Source of the DNA: Apium graveolens
Lineage: Eukaryota > Streptophyta > Magnoliopsida > Apiales > Apiaceae
NCBI RefSeq assembly: GCF_009905375.1
Contig: NC_133650.1
Location: 146,834,567-146,898,566, forward strand
Direction of reading: 5' to 3'
DNA: 64,000 nt
The position numbers were made by a program, and so were the translations under genes. Shown piece after piece: positions 1 to 12,194 of the stretch (within the stretch, counting starts at the first letter, position 1; every line of letters begins with the position of its first letter). The notes beneath the pieces were generated by a model. That model saw only the letters and a list, made by a program, of their open reading frames with translations, was not told where the DNA came from and searched no databases.

Positions 1-842
1 AACATGAGTATTATCAGAGGTTGACTAGTCAATAACATCAGCTTTTAATTATGCAATCTCAACATGAACAACATCAGTAATTGAGACATTTATTGTGATA
101 GTTTCTTTAACTTAAGCAATTTCATAGGTCAATTCTATACTTTCATTAGATTTTACTATAGTGTCTTCAATATGAGCTTTGTTAGAGGTTGAGATTTCAA
201 AATAAGAGTTTGAGTCTTCCAGTACAAGCTTTAAAGATTCACCAACTTTTTCTTTCCCCTTATATCTCCTGTCAGCATTTATAATGGCTTGGGAACTTAG
301 AATAGGTCTTTGAGCATCTGCAGTTTGACTAACTTCTTTGATTACACTTCCTTTTGTTGGTCTTTTTCTTCCTGGAACATCATCATATATTGAAACAACA
401 TCAGAGTTTGTGGTATCAGCTTTTAGCAGTTTGAAATTTTCTTCTAGCTCTCTGATATGCTCAATATCAACATCTGGACATTCTCTTTCAAACATCCTTC
501 TAGCTACTTCAGCATCAAAAACTAGAAGTTTTGTATCTCTGTAGTGTAGAGTTGTCTTTCTTCTTTTATATTTTAGAAACTGACTAGCCTCAGTACCAGC
601 TTCTAACTCCAGACTAGCATGGTCTTTATCTGCATTTGTAACTGTCAGAGTTTTCTTAGTTGTAGTCACAGTTGTAGTCATCTCCTTTGAAAGCACAATC
701 TTTGAGACTTGTTGTTTCCCACCTCCTATATTTCCTCTTCCTCTACTACTTCCACCTTTTCTAGATTGGATAGTGGTCTTAGAGACACCACTAGATCCAA
801 TTAGATCTCCACCTATACTCCTAGGTATTTTACCTCCCTCAT
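1..842 (-). pseudogene. Element F: Sirevirus env-like ORF, downstream part
   Basis: Minus-strand coding remnant, open from 696 to 112 and continuing upstream in the same sense to 842, where element A interrupts it. It is rich in Lys, Glu, Ser and Thr, with a Gly/Ser/Arg-rich stretch near 700-830 and a charged helical segment around 440-560. It has no enzymatic motif. The fragment at 54184-54936 on the same strand ends in a Gly-Gly-Asn codon series that rejoins this frame across A, so both are halves of one ORF. Long extra ORFs downstream of pol with coiled-coil character are known in Ty1/copia Sireviruses; the assignment rests on that and on resemblance to the region at 61.3-62.4 kb in element G. 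Function is unknown. Confidence 0.55.
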
Positions 843-3338
843 TGTGACGGCCTCAACCCCGTGATCAAGAGTTGATGTCACCAACCCCCAAAACCAAGAT
901 CCGATCCAGGTTCAAGTATGATTTAAGCTACTCACTATTACACAACCATTTATTAAAAAGTATTACACACTAACTTATTCAGCAACTCTTCAGACCGCTT
1001 ATATTCTGATACAACTACCTCAAAGGAGCCAGGACCGGAAGGGGCTTACACTCTGTTCTGACCAGGTCTGAGTGATCGTCTAGGCCACCGAGTTAGCCTC
1101 TTACGCAACCTCAATAGGCCAATCTGGCCCCTATGTACCCAATATCTGATCGTTTATCCACTTTTCAAATCACTTGTACCTATCTCGTTTTAAAACGGTT
1201 TTATTTAACAACCTACATAAAAATGGTTCACAAATCACTTTTATTCGATATAGGTACCTTTTCGGAGTTACTTTTCCCCAAAACAGATTTAAAATAGTTA
1301 GTTATAACTACAGGGGATACATAACTTAAAACATTTCTGTTGCTGTACGATAATAAAACAACAGTTTATTCATATATGCTGAACCATAAAAGAATGGTCA
1401 GGGGTACTTGCCTTGTAACGCTTTAACAGAAACCCTAGGTAGCTTTTATGTTGACTTCAGTCCTTGCGAGACTCGACTGAGATCTACAGTAACAGAATAA
1501 GCTAATTAGTTACGCCGACATGCTTGATATCCTCGAACCTGAATAACCCAATCTGATAACCTGACTCGTATAATGTATATACATATATCCACGTAACGAT
1601 ATTTACAATAACGAAACATTTAATATAATATAGTATGCTTCACATATTTAAAATAATTTTCAAAAAATTTGGAAAATGACTCCTCTATTTATAAGCCTAC
1701 CCGTCGAAAAATAATCGACGTCAATTCCCAACAATCACAATTTCACAGTTTTGAATCTCGATATGACTTTTAAAATAAATACTTATTTACATTTCAAAAA
1801 CTAACTGTTATGAACTAATTTATTGGTTTTATAATTTTAGGACTCAGAATTAAACATCTCGATCCACCGTCGACTCGCCAAGGCTCATCGTCGACGGTGG
1901 AAAATATAATTGGTGCCCGAAAATATTCGGTGTCCGAATAAATTCTATCGATTAAATACAATTCCCGCACAAAATTATTAATATCACGAATATTTATTCA
2001 AATATTTCCAGCATAAAAAGGAATTAAATTAGAATTATAATAACCAAATCAACTGCACACAATCAGCCCCAACAATAGAGGCCCAAACAGCAAGGCCCAA
2101 TAACAGGCCCAACAACACAGTCCAACAGAGAAGCATGGAAGCACAGCCGCAGCACGGCCATGCCGCCAGCACACGCAACACAATTTACTCATACACCCAG
2201 ACACACACTGACACATACAAAACATACACTCACATACTACACACACACGTATATACATGCACATGAAACACACACTCAACACCAAAAATGAACAGGATAC
2301 AGGCCGAACAGGGAAGCAAAGCGAAAACAGTCGCCAAAATGGAAATACTGGGCGGCTGCTCACCGGAATTCGAAGCAACGACGGAGAGCTAGCAGAAGGG
2401 AAAAAATATAAGCACGGGGGAGGAAAAAGAAATAACAAAAGAAACAGAGAAGGGAGACAGGGAAGAGATGAGAGAAGGATTGAGTGAGAGAGAAGTGAGG
2501 CGAGAGGAGAGTGAGAGATTTGAGATTAAGATGTAAGATTAGAATGAAATTATCTTTAATCTTTTTATAAATGAACACTCACCTGTAAAACCCAACACCT
2601 GGAAATTTATTTTCCCAGCACTTGCCACATTTCTGTGGGTTTATAAAATCATAAAACGTGTCCAAGTTCAACTGTAAGCCCCAGATTTTTATCCGTGCTT
2701 TGCGAAATAACGAACAAACCTACGGGTAAAAATTAACCCGAAAATTACCAAATTAGTTTTAAAATTCTCAGAATAATAAAATTCTAATAAATTAAATTTT
2801 TCATAATTTTTAAACCATTTTCGAAATGCAACTCATACACGCATTTAGCGATTTAAAGAATAAACATGCGGGTGAATTTAATCCCAAAAATTTTCAAAAT
2901 AATTTTAAAATTCTCAAACTATTATAAACTTAATAAAATATGAGTTTTGTAATTTTTGAAGCATCCTAGAATTAAATACTGAATTTACAATTAAATACAA
3001 TCAAAAAATTATTTAAAGATAAATAATTAATGAAATATTGGTTTCTAAATTTTTTAAAATCCCAAAAATAATTATTGAAATTATAAAACCATAAAAACAA
3101 TTTTAGAGACAATCCAAATATTTAAGAAAATAAATATGTCATAAAACCACTTTTAAAAGTGAAAATAAAACAATACGGGTCAATAATCACTTATACCAAT
3201 AATCCCTGTAGACCAACAATCACATATAAATAATAATAAGCAACACGGAGTTGTCAGAACCGATATATATATTTTATATAATTAATTATTCAACAATTAC
3301 ACTTTTAAATAGTATAAAATATACGAGTCGTTATATCA
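843..3338 (-). repeat. Element A 3' LTR (left copy)
   Basis: 2496 bp, matching 22475-23933 plus 52650-54183. Relative to the right copy it lacks about 460 bp between 1085 and 1090 (present at 22771-23232). It has a CA-rich low-complexity stretch near 2160-2270. A TATA-like TTTATAAAAA on the minus strand at 2562-2571 is conserved in the other copy at 53411-53420, and is a candidate promoter. ORFs in this region are not conserved as protein and look incidental. Confidence 0.88.
2160..2270. repeat. CA-rich low-complexity stretch in A LTR
   Basis: Irregular ACACA/CACAC-rich tract inside the LTR, also present in the right LTR copy near 53020-53115. No coding signal. Confidence 0.7.
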
Positions 3339-3354
3339 TTCCCCCCTTAAAAAG
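3339..3354 (-). promoter_or_regulatory. Element A polypurine tract
   Basis: The minus strand reads an A-run then GGGGGGAA immediately before the LTR end at 3338. This is the expected plus-strand primer for reverse transcription and fixes A's orientation. Confidence 0.75.
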
Positions 3355-3375
3355 ATTTTGTCCCAAAAATCTGAC

Positions 3376-4620
3376 TTAACTAAACAAATGATGATATTTA
3401 TCAAGCATGTCTGACTCTAACTCCCAAGTAGACTCTTCTACTCGAGGATTTCTCCAAAGCACTTTTATTATGGGGATTGACTTATTTCTAAGTACTCGCT
3501 CTTTACGATCTAGAATCTAGATTGGCTGTTCCACATAGGATAAATCTGGTTGAAGCTCGATCGGTTCGTACTCTATAACTTGATTCGAATCAGGAATATA
3601 TGGCTTCAACATGGATACGTGGAACACATTATGAATATGCTGCAACTGTGGCGGTAACGCTATCTCGTAAGCGACCTTTCCTATTTTTTTCAAAACTTCA
3701 AATGGTCCTATGTACCTTGGGCTGAGCTTACCTTTCTAACCAAATCGAATTAATCCTTTCCAAAGTAATACTTTCAATAATACCAATGATCCAACTTCGA
3801 AATTCATATCCTTTCGATGTAAATCAGCATTCTTTCTATGTCTATCTTGGGCTGCACCTAACCTTTTCTGAATCAATGCCACTGCATCTTTGGTTTGCTG
3901 AACTAACTCAAGTCCTAGCACTTTCTTTTCCCCCACTTCATCCCAATATAATGGTGATCTACACTTGCATCCATACAAGGCTTCATAAGGCGGAATTCCA
4001 ATACTGGCATGATAACTATTGTTGTACAATAATTCAATTAAAGGTAAGTGTTCATCCCAGTTTCCCTTAAAATTCAGAGCATAAACTCTTAACATATCTT
4101 CAATTGTCTGGATGGTTCTCTCACTCTGACCGTCTTTCTGAGGATGATAGCCGGTACTCATATTCAGCTTGGTTCCTAGACATTCTTGAAACTCAGTCCA
4201 AAACCTTGAATTGAATCTTGGGTCTCAATTTGATACAATAAAAATAGGGACTCCATGCTTGGTTACTATTTTGTCCAAATACAACTTAACTAACTTTTCC
4301 AAAGAATATCTTTCATTGATAGGGAGCAAATGTGCTGACTTTGTCAATCTTTCGATGATTACCCAAATAGCATCATGATTGGTTTTCTTCCTTTGCAATC
4401 CTACTACAAAATCCATTACAGTCTCTTCCCATTTCCATTGAGGAATCTCTAGGGGTTGTAACAGTCCACTTGGCCTTTAATGTTCTTCTTTTACCGTTTG
4501 GCACACGTGACATTTGCTAACCCAATTTACATTTTCCTTCTTCATTCCTGGCCACCAGAAGTTCTTCTTCAAATCTTGATACATCTTAGTGCTTCCAGGG
4601 TGGATAGAAAATCGAGAGTT
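3376..4620 (-). pseudogene. Element A integrase with chromodomain-like C-terminus
   Basis: Reading down the minus strand: an HHCC zinc finger ending in CHVC (about 4520-4620), the core beginning MDFVVGLQ (4416), then GYHPQKDGQSERT with the catalytic Glu (about 4150), the PYEALYGCKCRSPLYWDEVG block, and the tail with VLWRNPRVEESTWELE near 3400-3460, which resembles the chromodomain-type motif of chromoviruses. Integrase joins the cDNA to host DNA; the tail may direct it to chromatin. Stops at 4477, 4225 and 3736 break the frame. The block SN followed by a stop falls where the second catalytic Asp motif (DRDPRF type) should be, so that site looks damaged. Confidence 0.85.
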
Positions 4621-6259
4621 GTGCACTTCACGTAAAACTTCATTCTTCAGTTCCATCATATTGGGGATCCAAATTCTAGAAGAAAATTTAAACATACCTT
4701 GGTTATCCTTTTGGGTACACAGTTCTTCTCCTGTCAGATTATCCAATTCTTGCTCCATCACTCCTTCTTGACACCTTTTTATCTTATCCATCAATACTGG
4801 TTGGAACAAAATCTCATATAATTGCTCCTTACCTTTTCTTGGTACTTGAACTTCAATTTCCATCTTTTCCAAGTCTCGTGCTAACTCTTCTGTAATCTGA
4901 ACCATATTCAGCCTCTCTTTTCTGCTCAAGGCATCTACCACCGTGTTGTCCTTACCTGGGCGGTAGTTGATGGAATAGTCGTAATCTTTGATTAACTCTA
5001 ACCATCTTCTCTGTCTCATGTTTAGATCCTTTTGAGTGAATATATACTTTAAGCTTTTATGATTCGTGTAAATATCACACTTTTCTCCATACAGGTAGTG
5101 TCTCAACAATTTCAATGCAAAAACAATAACTGCTAACTCAAGATCATGGACTAGATACTTATGTTCATGAGGTTTTAATTTTCTGGAGGCATAGTCGATG
5201 ACTTTATCGTGTTACATCAATACACAGCCTAATCCTTTTAAAGAAGCGTCACTATATATCACAAAGTTCCCCGTCTCATCTGGCAATGCTAATACTGGAG
5301 CCGTTACTAACCTCTTCTTCAATTTCTGGAAGCTTTCTTCACACTTCTCCGTCCAAATATATTTCTCGTTCTTCCTGGTTAGCTTGGTTAATAGAGTTGC
5401 GATCTTAGAGAAATCTTTTACAAATCTTCGATAATATCCTGCTAGCCCAAGAAAACTTCTCACTTCTGTTGGATTCTTCAGTTGTTCCCATTTGGATACG
5501 GATTTAATCTTTACAGGGTCTACCTTGATGCCTTCTTTGCTTATCACATGTCCAAGAAACTGTACTTCTGTCAACCAAAACTCACACTTGGAAAACTTCG
5601 CGTACAGTTGTTTTTCTCTTAACCTTTGGATGGAAATCCTTAAGTGTGTTGTGTGACCTTCTTGAGTCTTTAAATAAATGAGGATGTCATCAATGTAACA
5701 AACTTATCCAAGTACTCCTTATACACCTGGTTCATTAAATCCATAAAAATGGCTGGTGTATTGGTCAATCCGAACGATATCACTAAGAATTCATAATGGC
5801 CATTCCTTGTTCAGAACACAGTTTTAGGTATATCTTCAAGTTTGATCTTCAGTTGGTGGTAGCCAGATCTCAAGTCAGTCTTTGAAAAATAGCATGCTCC
5901 TTTAAGCTGGTCAAATAAATCATCAATCCTCGGCAACGGATACTTATTCTTGATTGTCAACTTATTCAGCTCCCTATAGTTAATGCATAGCCTCATACTT
6001 CCATCCTTCTTCTTTACAAATAATACTGGAGCACCCCACGGGGAAACACTTGGTCGGATGACTCCTTTGTCTAACATCCCTTGAAGTTGCTTAGCCAATT
6101 CTTTCATTTCCACTGGAGCCATTCGATAAGGAGCTTTGGAAACTGGCTCTGACCCTGGTATCAAATCAATGGAGAACTCTATTTCTCGATCAGGTGGTAA
6201 TCCTGGAAATTCTTCTGGAAAGACGTCGGGATATTCTCTTACTATTGGAATTTCATCCA
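4621..6259 (-). pseudogene. Element A reverse transcriptase and RNase H
   Basis: RT starts after a linker with [14 protein letters not shown] (about 6230). It contains [26 protein letters not shown], the TDLRSGYHQ palm motif with a catalytic Asp (about 5860), then YIDD near 5695, and [11 protein letters not shown] with the [14 protein letters not shown] thumb/connection block (5570-5400). RNase H has YSDAS (about 5260), [11 protein letters not shown] and the [21 protein letters not shown] block (about 5060). A frame change lies just upstream of YIDD (about 5700), with stops at 5811, 5212 and near 5570. Not functional as read. The lineage is like Del/Tekay chromoviruses. Confidence 0.88.
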
Positions 6260-6770
6260 GAGTAGGTGTCTCTTTCTTGGTGTCCACCACATGAGCCAAA
6301 TACACTTCGCACCCTTGCCTTAACAATTTCTTTGCTTGCAATACTGAGAGACACTTCCTGTCCTGCTTCTGTCCTTGATAGCTTATCCTTATATTATCTG
6401 TCGTATACATAACAATTCTCTTCTTCTTGCAGTCAATACTTGCCTTATATAGAGACAACCAATTCATGCCTAGAATAACATCGAATTCTCCTAACTCAAA
6501 AGGTATTAGGTCAGCGGGAAAAGAATGACCTGAAATTTCTATGGAACACTTAGGGCAGAATTGGCTTACAGGTACCTTATCTTGATTGGCCACTTCTATG
6601 GTCAAAGGTTCATCTAGGTCTTCCAACATTAATTGCATTTTATTCACACAGTTCAGGGATATGAAAGATTTAGACACTCCCTGATCAAAAAGAACATTAA
6701 CGGGTATGAAATTAAGAGAGAGTGTACCTGCAACTACATCAGAATCCTGAGTCGTAGATTTCTTAGTCAT
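6260..6770 (-). pseudogene. Element A aspartic protease domain
   Basis: Retroviral-type protease between gag and RT, opening at a Met at 6770. The active site reads LFDQGVS where gypsy proteases normally have a D-S/T-G triad, so the second position is Gln. [14 protein letters not shown] (about 6460) is the usual flap/downstream block. Because the catalytic Asp is present but the following Ser/Thr is not, activity is doubtful even if the frame were open. Confidence 0.82.
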
Positions 6771-6809
6771 TTTGAAAGTTCAAGCTCTGGTTGTACATTT
6801 TGATGGTCC

Positions 6810-7120
6810 TTAAGATGCATTTCCTCTGACACTGCCCTGAGTAACTGATTTGCAATTCCTAGCAATGTGCCCCACTTTTCTGCAGTTGAAACAGGTTACT
6901 CCTTGGTTCTTAGGTTTGCACTCAGTGGAATAATGACCCTTCTGGCCACACTTGAAACAGTTGACATTTTCTCTATACTGACCACTGTACTTCTTTCCAC
7001 ATGTCTTACAGTCGATCACCGGCTTGCTGGATTTCTTCGGAGTAGAACTAACTAAGGTAATACTGGGCCTAGCTTGGGGGAAACCCTGCCTTCTGAATCT
7101 CCTGTCTCTTTTCCTTCCAA
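6810..7120 (-). pseudogene. Element A gag nucleocapsid with two zinc knuckles
   Basis: Two consecutive CX2CX4HX4C knuckles: CFKCGQKGHYSTEC and CFNCRKVGHIARNC (about 6960 and 6900), preceded by CKTCGKKYSG. They bind nucleic acid in the capsid. The frame ends at 6810, about 40 bases before the protease frame opens, and is broken again upstream near 7125. Confidence 0.85.
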
Positions 7121-7124
7121 ACCG

Positions 7125-7679
7125 TCACTGAAACTTCTGGTTTTCTTCTCCTTGTTTTGACTTCGCAGGCTCACCTTCAAAATTTCTCTTTGTTTTAACT
7201 CTTTCTTTAGCAGCCAATCTTTCATCACTTTCTATCATTAAGGTGGCCTGAACTACCGAGGTATATGTCTTGAGTTGTAGAGCTATAACTCCACACCTAA
7301 TCTCTAGCTTCAATCCTTGTTGAAACCGCTTCACTCTCTGAGCTTCCGAACTTACATACTCTGTTGCTATATGAGCCAATTCTGTGAACTTGGCTTCATA
7401 CTCCATGACACTTTTGTCTCCTTGCTTCAACTCTAGAAATTCCATCTCCATCTGGCTCAGGAGACAATCTGGGAAATATTTTTTCCAAGAACAGTGTTGT
7501 GAATCGGGTCCAAGAAATAGGACCTTCTCCTTCCATGGCTCGCATCGACTCCCACCAATAATTCAAATTATTCTTCAAAAAGTAACTATCATAATTTATC
7601 TTTAAATCCTCACTCACCTTGGTGAGTGCAAAAGCTTTCTTCATTTCCTTCAGCCAGATCTTGGTAGCCACAGGGTCTA
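7125..7679 (-). pseudogene. Element A gag capsid, part downstream of the B insertion
   Basis: Retrotransposon gag capsid core: DPVATKIWLKEMKKAFAL at the start, then YWWESMRAMEGE, SWTRFTTLFLEKIFP, and the ELKQGDKSVMEYEAKFTELA block typical of Ty3/gypsy gag. A frameshift separates the two open stretches near 7400-7450. The 5' part of the reading frame is cut at 7680, where element B starts; the codons for FKGEVD just before DPVAT are found at 21337-21360. Confidence 0.85.
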
Positions 7680-9795
7680 TGTAATAACCCCAATTTTTGG
7701 AATTTTTGAAACCCTTATGAATAGTGTTTTGCTGATTATGCTGAATAAGAAAACTTTTCATGCCACACTATGTAGGGGCTCTTTTATTGATCTTCTGGGA
7801 TATTATTAGTACTCTATATGATAAATAAGTGTATGTAAAGATCGTCAGAATCCAAATTTGAACACTTTGATTTTTCCCGAAAATCTACCAGATACAGAAT
7901 GAATTGAGTATAAGGTAACAGAATAAAAAAGATTTAAATTCAAGGATTAAAAGAGAGGATCATGAAAGGAACATAATGTATTGAGAAAGGTTAAAGAAAC
8001 CTAAGTAATAAGATCCCGGGTATGATCCCTCAAACGATAAACGAAAACGAAAGTTAAGCGAACCGTATAACAGATTAGCGGTCATTAGGCAAGCAATTAA
8101 GAGTTAATCAAGGAGGTTAGGGATGATGATGTCATCAAACCAACAAGAAGAGGACAAGTGTGGAGGGTGACATCACATGATGACCAAAGCATGACATAAG
8201 GGAAAGAAGTGTGGTTGATTTATAACCACACAAATTTTCATGGTTAAAAATGATTAAAACAAAACAAAGTCAACCAACCAAGGCAAATCAAAACAAATCT
8301 CAAAAAACACAAAAGCTCTTCTCTTTTCTTCATCAAGCTCTCGGCTAAAACAAACCCAGCAACTTCAAACTGCCATATCTCCTTCAATACTCACTCAAAT
8401 GTTGTGTTCTATAGCTCGTTGGAAAGGTATTGAGATGGCCTACAACTCTTGTTCACAAGTCTCATCCAAATAAGCATGGTAAGACCCTAAGTTTTACAGT
8501 TATTTCAATCGAACTTTTAGAAACTTTAAAGCCTAACTTTCTGTTCTTGATTTCTTTGGAAAGATCAAGCTTGTAGGAGGCTCCATAAGGATTCCTAGTA
8601 ACTTTCCACCCTCCAACAAAGGTATAAATCTTCAAACCCTTTAGTAATAAGTTTGAATGTTGAAGTTTGGAGATGGTTTGGATGGATGAGTAGTAATTTG
8701 AATGATAAGCATGATTCGAGCTTAATTGTTAAGTAGTTTAGTTGAATTTGGAGATGTTATAATATATGATTGGATTGAGATCCTTGAGCTTATTATGACT
8801 GAAATCAGTAGCATTGATGTGTATCTTGATTTGTTATTGATTGGTAGTTGGATTGATATGATTTGGAATGGTAAAAATTTGGGAAATCGCGTAAACATAG
8901 CCGTCGTAATGCCCGATTTACCTTAGACTTTTTTTGTTCTTAACTTTAGGACCCGTGAACTCACTGTAAGATTCTGACCATTGCCATGTTTAGATAGTTC
9001 ATGTTACGAGCTTCGTTTTGATATGTGGTTCGCTTGAATCCGAGGTACGGTTTAGGAGAAACGACCGTTTTAATTAACGGCGTTTCGCGAACGAACCATT
9101 ACCCCTCGCCTTACTTTGAAACCTTGGTTAAGGCCCTTAAATGACTAATTGGAGTATGAAACAATTATGTAAAGTGGATTAGGAAGTTGGTAAGGCACTC
9201 ATGAAAGAATTGCCTTAAAACTCTTAATGGTTAATTTATTAAAAATGGTGGAGCCGAGGGTACTCGAACGACTTAGGTGATTCGTTAAGCGTAGGAGTGA
9301 CCATAAGCGAACGTTAGCGTTCAATTGGTTAAAGTCTAGTTTCTTAAGCGAGCGGGGTTTAATTTCAACTTATGTTGTTGTTCATAGGTTATCGGACCCA
9401 CTCTAAGCTTAAGTCTATCCGTGAGCACTCAGGCAAGTTTTCTACCCGTTATACTGTTGTTGTGATGTATATATGTATATGCATTATCTTGTGATAAGTG
9501 CATGATTGTTATTAGCAAATCTTGCGATATATTGTGGCATGCTGATATGGTATATGTGCATGTCTGTTTCATAATCTTGATATCTAATCTGTTGATTTCA
9601 ATTGCTTATAAGTTGCATAATGCCTATGCTAGAGATAAGCAGTAGTGGCGTATACCATTAGTATAGGGGACCCAAAGGTGAACATATTTCTAAACCGAGA
9701 GTCGATGTTCCCGAGTATATATTTATATATATATATTTATATATATATGGATATAGTTTTCAAAACTATTGATCGAATAAGGTTTATTCGATAAC

Positions 9796-9961
9796 TTTAT
9801 TTTATTTAATGAATATTTTTTGAATATTCATTCGAGGACTTATGACTCTGTTTATTCTATTTAATGATTATTAATTGGATATTCATTTGAGGATGTATGA
9901 CTCCGTTTATTTTATTTAATGAATATTATTTATAATACTCATTCGAGGTATTATGACTCCG
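9796..9961 (+). repeat. Three 55-56-bp tandem repeats in B LTR
   Basis: Units begin TTTATT(T/C)TATTTAATGA and end ATGACTC(C/T)G, at 9796, 9851 and 9906. The same three units occur at 19406-19572 in the other LTR, so the array predates this insertion. Confidence 0.8.
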
Positions 9962-10470
9962 CTTATTATTTAATAATATTCTTTATTTTATTAAAGAATA
10001 ATGTTTCGATAATCAAACTTATTTTCGATTATTCAAATAAAAATTATACTTTCGTATAAGTATATCTTTGGTTATTTAATATCCATTTCAAGTATGAGTT
10101 TTAAAACTTCTACTTCAATTATTTTTATAAAGATTATTCTTTATGGGAATATTATTTAAATAATAATATTCAGATATTTTCTAAATATATGGGACTGATT
10201 TATTTTAATAAATCAGCAATACTCCAAACATTCTTAAAAATGTTTTCGAGTCTTCAAAATGATTTTTAAAGTTAGAGTGGACCCCAAAACTCATTTTTAT
10301 ATTTAAGATCTTCCTTTCAAAGGGGATTTAAATACTCGCTCAAAATCTGGGGGATCCGGCTCTGTGGTGTATTTTACATTCGCAACATGGTTGCTGTTTT
10401 GAGGAAACAGTTTGATTACTTGCCCAACGTTCGGGAAGTAAGTCCCTCTAATTGAGTCGGCATAAGCGAC

Positions 10471-10560
10471 AGGCCGGGGTACGGTCTATCAAAGTGCAAG
10501 TGGCTGGGTTGCAGTCCATCAACGCGTAAGAGGCCGGGTGGCGGTCCAGCACAAGGTCCT
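10471..10560 (+). repeat. Three 30-bp GC-rich tandem repeats in B LTR
   Basis: Three consecutive units of exactly 30 bp, each beginning (A/T)GGC(C/T)GGG and containing GGTC or AGTC followed by (T/C)CA or A. They are repeated at 20082-20171. They stand out as a GC-rich island in an AT-rich LTR. Confidence 0.8.
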
Positions 10561-11729
10561 TATGTGGCCAGGGTGATGACCGGTGGGGGTTTCATCCATC
10601 TACTAGTAGAAAAGGTTACTTATTGGTATCTTTGCCTGATCAACAAGATATCAGGTTTATGCCAAAATTCTTTTCTTTCCAAAATTCATTGGATATTGCA
10701 ACTCTCTTTATAATTTTCATAACAGAGGTTTTCAAGGAGTGTATGAAATGTATATATATATAGGTGTATATATATCGGGACTTATTAAAGTATCTCGTAA
10801 CTTCATTATTTATAATGATATTTCAATGATTGAATCTATTCAAGTCTTATCTTGTAGTCTCATCTGGGTGATGAACTTTCGAAACTGATTATAACTTGAA
10901 CGATGGTAGTTCAAGTAGTATTCGGATATAAGTATATTGGAGTATCTTGTAACTTCATCTTTTAAACTTATATCTAGTAAATGATTATCTTGTGCATGTC
11001 AAAGATTTTCGGAAAAATGTTTAGACAAGGTTAGATATATGAGATCACCTTGCAATGATATTTTATACAGTTATAAACGGGAACTCTGTGTATATTATAC
11101 ATGTCAGAGGATTTCAAAGATTGTGAAAAGTATATATCTACATATATACTGAATATTTTGCGACTTGGTCGCGGTAAGATATCAAACTTGGTTCATCTCT
11201 TCTTGACCAAGACTTTCATGAGTACTATGAGAATGCTCATATATTGTAAATCATTATACATATTATTTTGGTGGGCTTGTTGCTCACCCTTGCTTTCTTA
11301 TTTCATCACACAACATCAGCTAGACAAGATGAACAGGACCAAGCCTCCAATCCGCAAGCGGTTAGAAAATGTTCCGCAGTTTTCTGGAAGCGTTGATGCC
11401 GCCGTAGCTGAGGTATGAGCTACCAATAGGCTAGGTTTTCAACTATTGATGAACCAGATTTATGTATATATATGAATTGTAATAATGGCAAATAAATGTA
11501 AATTTATTCAGAAACCCTTTTAAGGTGTATTGGCATATATTTGTGGAATAAAATGACTTGTGATTATTTTTGGATATTCATCTCTGAGACTATAACTTGT
11601 GGTGTGTGTGTTTATGGTGGGGTCACAGTACAGAATTATTGATTAATTATTAAGATTGGGTATTATTAAGGGAAATGGAACTCGTGACAACCCGGATCCC
11701 CGACCCCGAATTTGGGGGTGTTACAGAAA

Positions 11730-11741
11730 TGGTATCAGAGC
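11730..11741 (+). promoter_or_regulatory. Element B primer binding site
   Basis: TGGTATCAGAGC, four bases after the LTR end. This matches the 3' end of initiator tRNA-Met, the usual primer for many plant elements. Confidence 0.85.
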
Positions 11742-11900
11742 TAAGCGTTATAAACCTCAGAGATGATGTGACGTTAAGATAATAAGTTCACTAAGATAAT
11801 AAGAACTCTTGCCAAGTTCATAGTCGGGCTATCTAACGTAGTACTGAAAGTTAAAACCCTTATGGGAACCCTTATAAATATCGTGATAGAAGCGTAGTTC

Positions 11901-12194
11901 GTGATCGTATATGTTAGCGGGACTCCGAACCCTGAGGTTGAGGAGCAACAACGCGATGATGTTTTATTAGTTATTGGAGATCAGATTATGGACCCGATAG
12001 AGCGTCCTAACACGGGACCGGATGATGTTCATATTGAGGATGTAGTGGTTGAGGATGTTGTCCTAGATGGGATTGTTGCTGAGGAGGATATCGTGGAGGA
12101 TCCTAACAAGAATGAATAAAGGACCATTGAGGAATTAATGACCATGGTTAGGGAAACTACCAGAGGTAGGATTGGCCGGTCACTACCGGAGGTT
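11901..12194 (+). pseudogene. Element B gag N-terminal remnant
   Basis: Open for 72 codons from 11901. The product is very acidic (Asp/Glu/Val-rich). The frame continues after a stop with RTIEELMTMVRETTRGRIG to about 12190, where the sequence changes abruptly to RNase H homology. It lies where gag should begin. It has no domain I can name; assignment is by position. Confidence 0.45.

Larger units (their letters stand above)
7680..11725 (+). repeat. Element B 5' LTR
   Basis: 4046 bp. It holds a 3x56-bp tandem repeat (9796-9961), an AT-repeat (about 9716-9752), a 3x30-bp GC-rich repeat (10471-10560), and an ORF of 105 codons at 11101-11418 that I do not consider a gene. A CT-rich, possibly transcribed leader lies around 8310-8480. 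No host gene is visible in it. Confidence 0.93.

Noticed and set aside
2049..2438. 129-codon minus-strand ORF rich in Cys, Leu and Phe in A LTR
   Set aside because: Lies in CA-rich LTR sequence; the counterpart at 52919-53287 differs by indels and is not conserved as protein.
8726..8926. 66-codon ORF conserved in both B LTRs
   Set aside because: Conserved only because the LTRs are nearly identical; AT-rich, no domain.
10865..10895. Possible hammerhead ribozyme core (GTGATGA...CGAAAC)
   Set aside because: The first core base is wrong (G for C), the intervening stem does not pair, and the second LTR copy has TGAAAC. Not a ribozyme.
11101..11418. 105-codon ORF in B LTR (FWWACCSPLLSYF and MNRTKPPIRKRLE)
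   Set aside because: It lies in the LTR; the other copy has lost the start codon by a single change and no domain is visible. Similar stretches are common in Tekay-like LTRs without evidence of translation.
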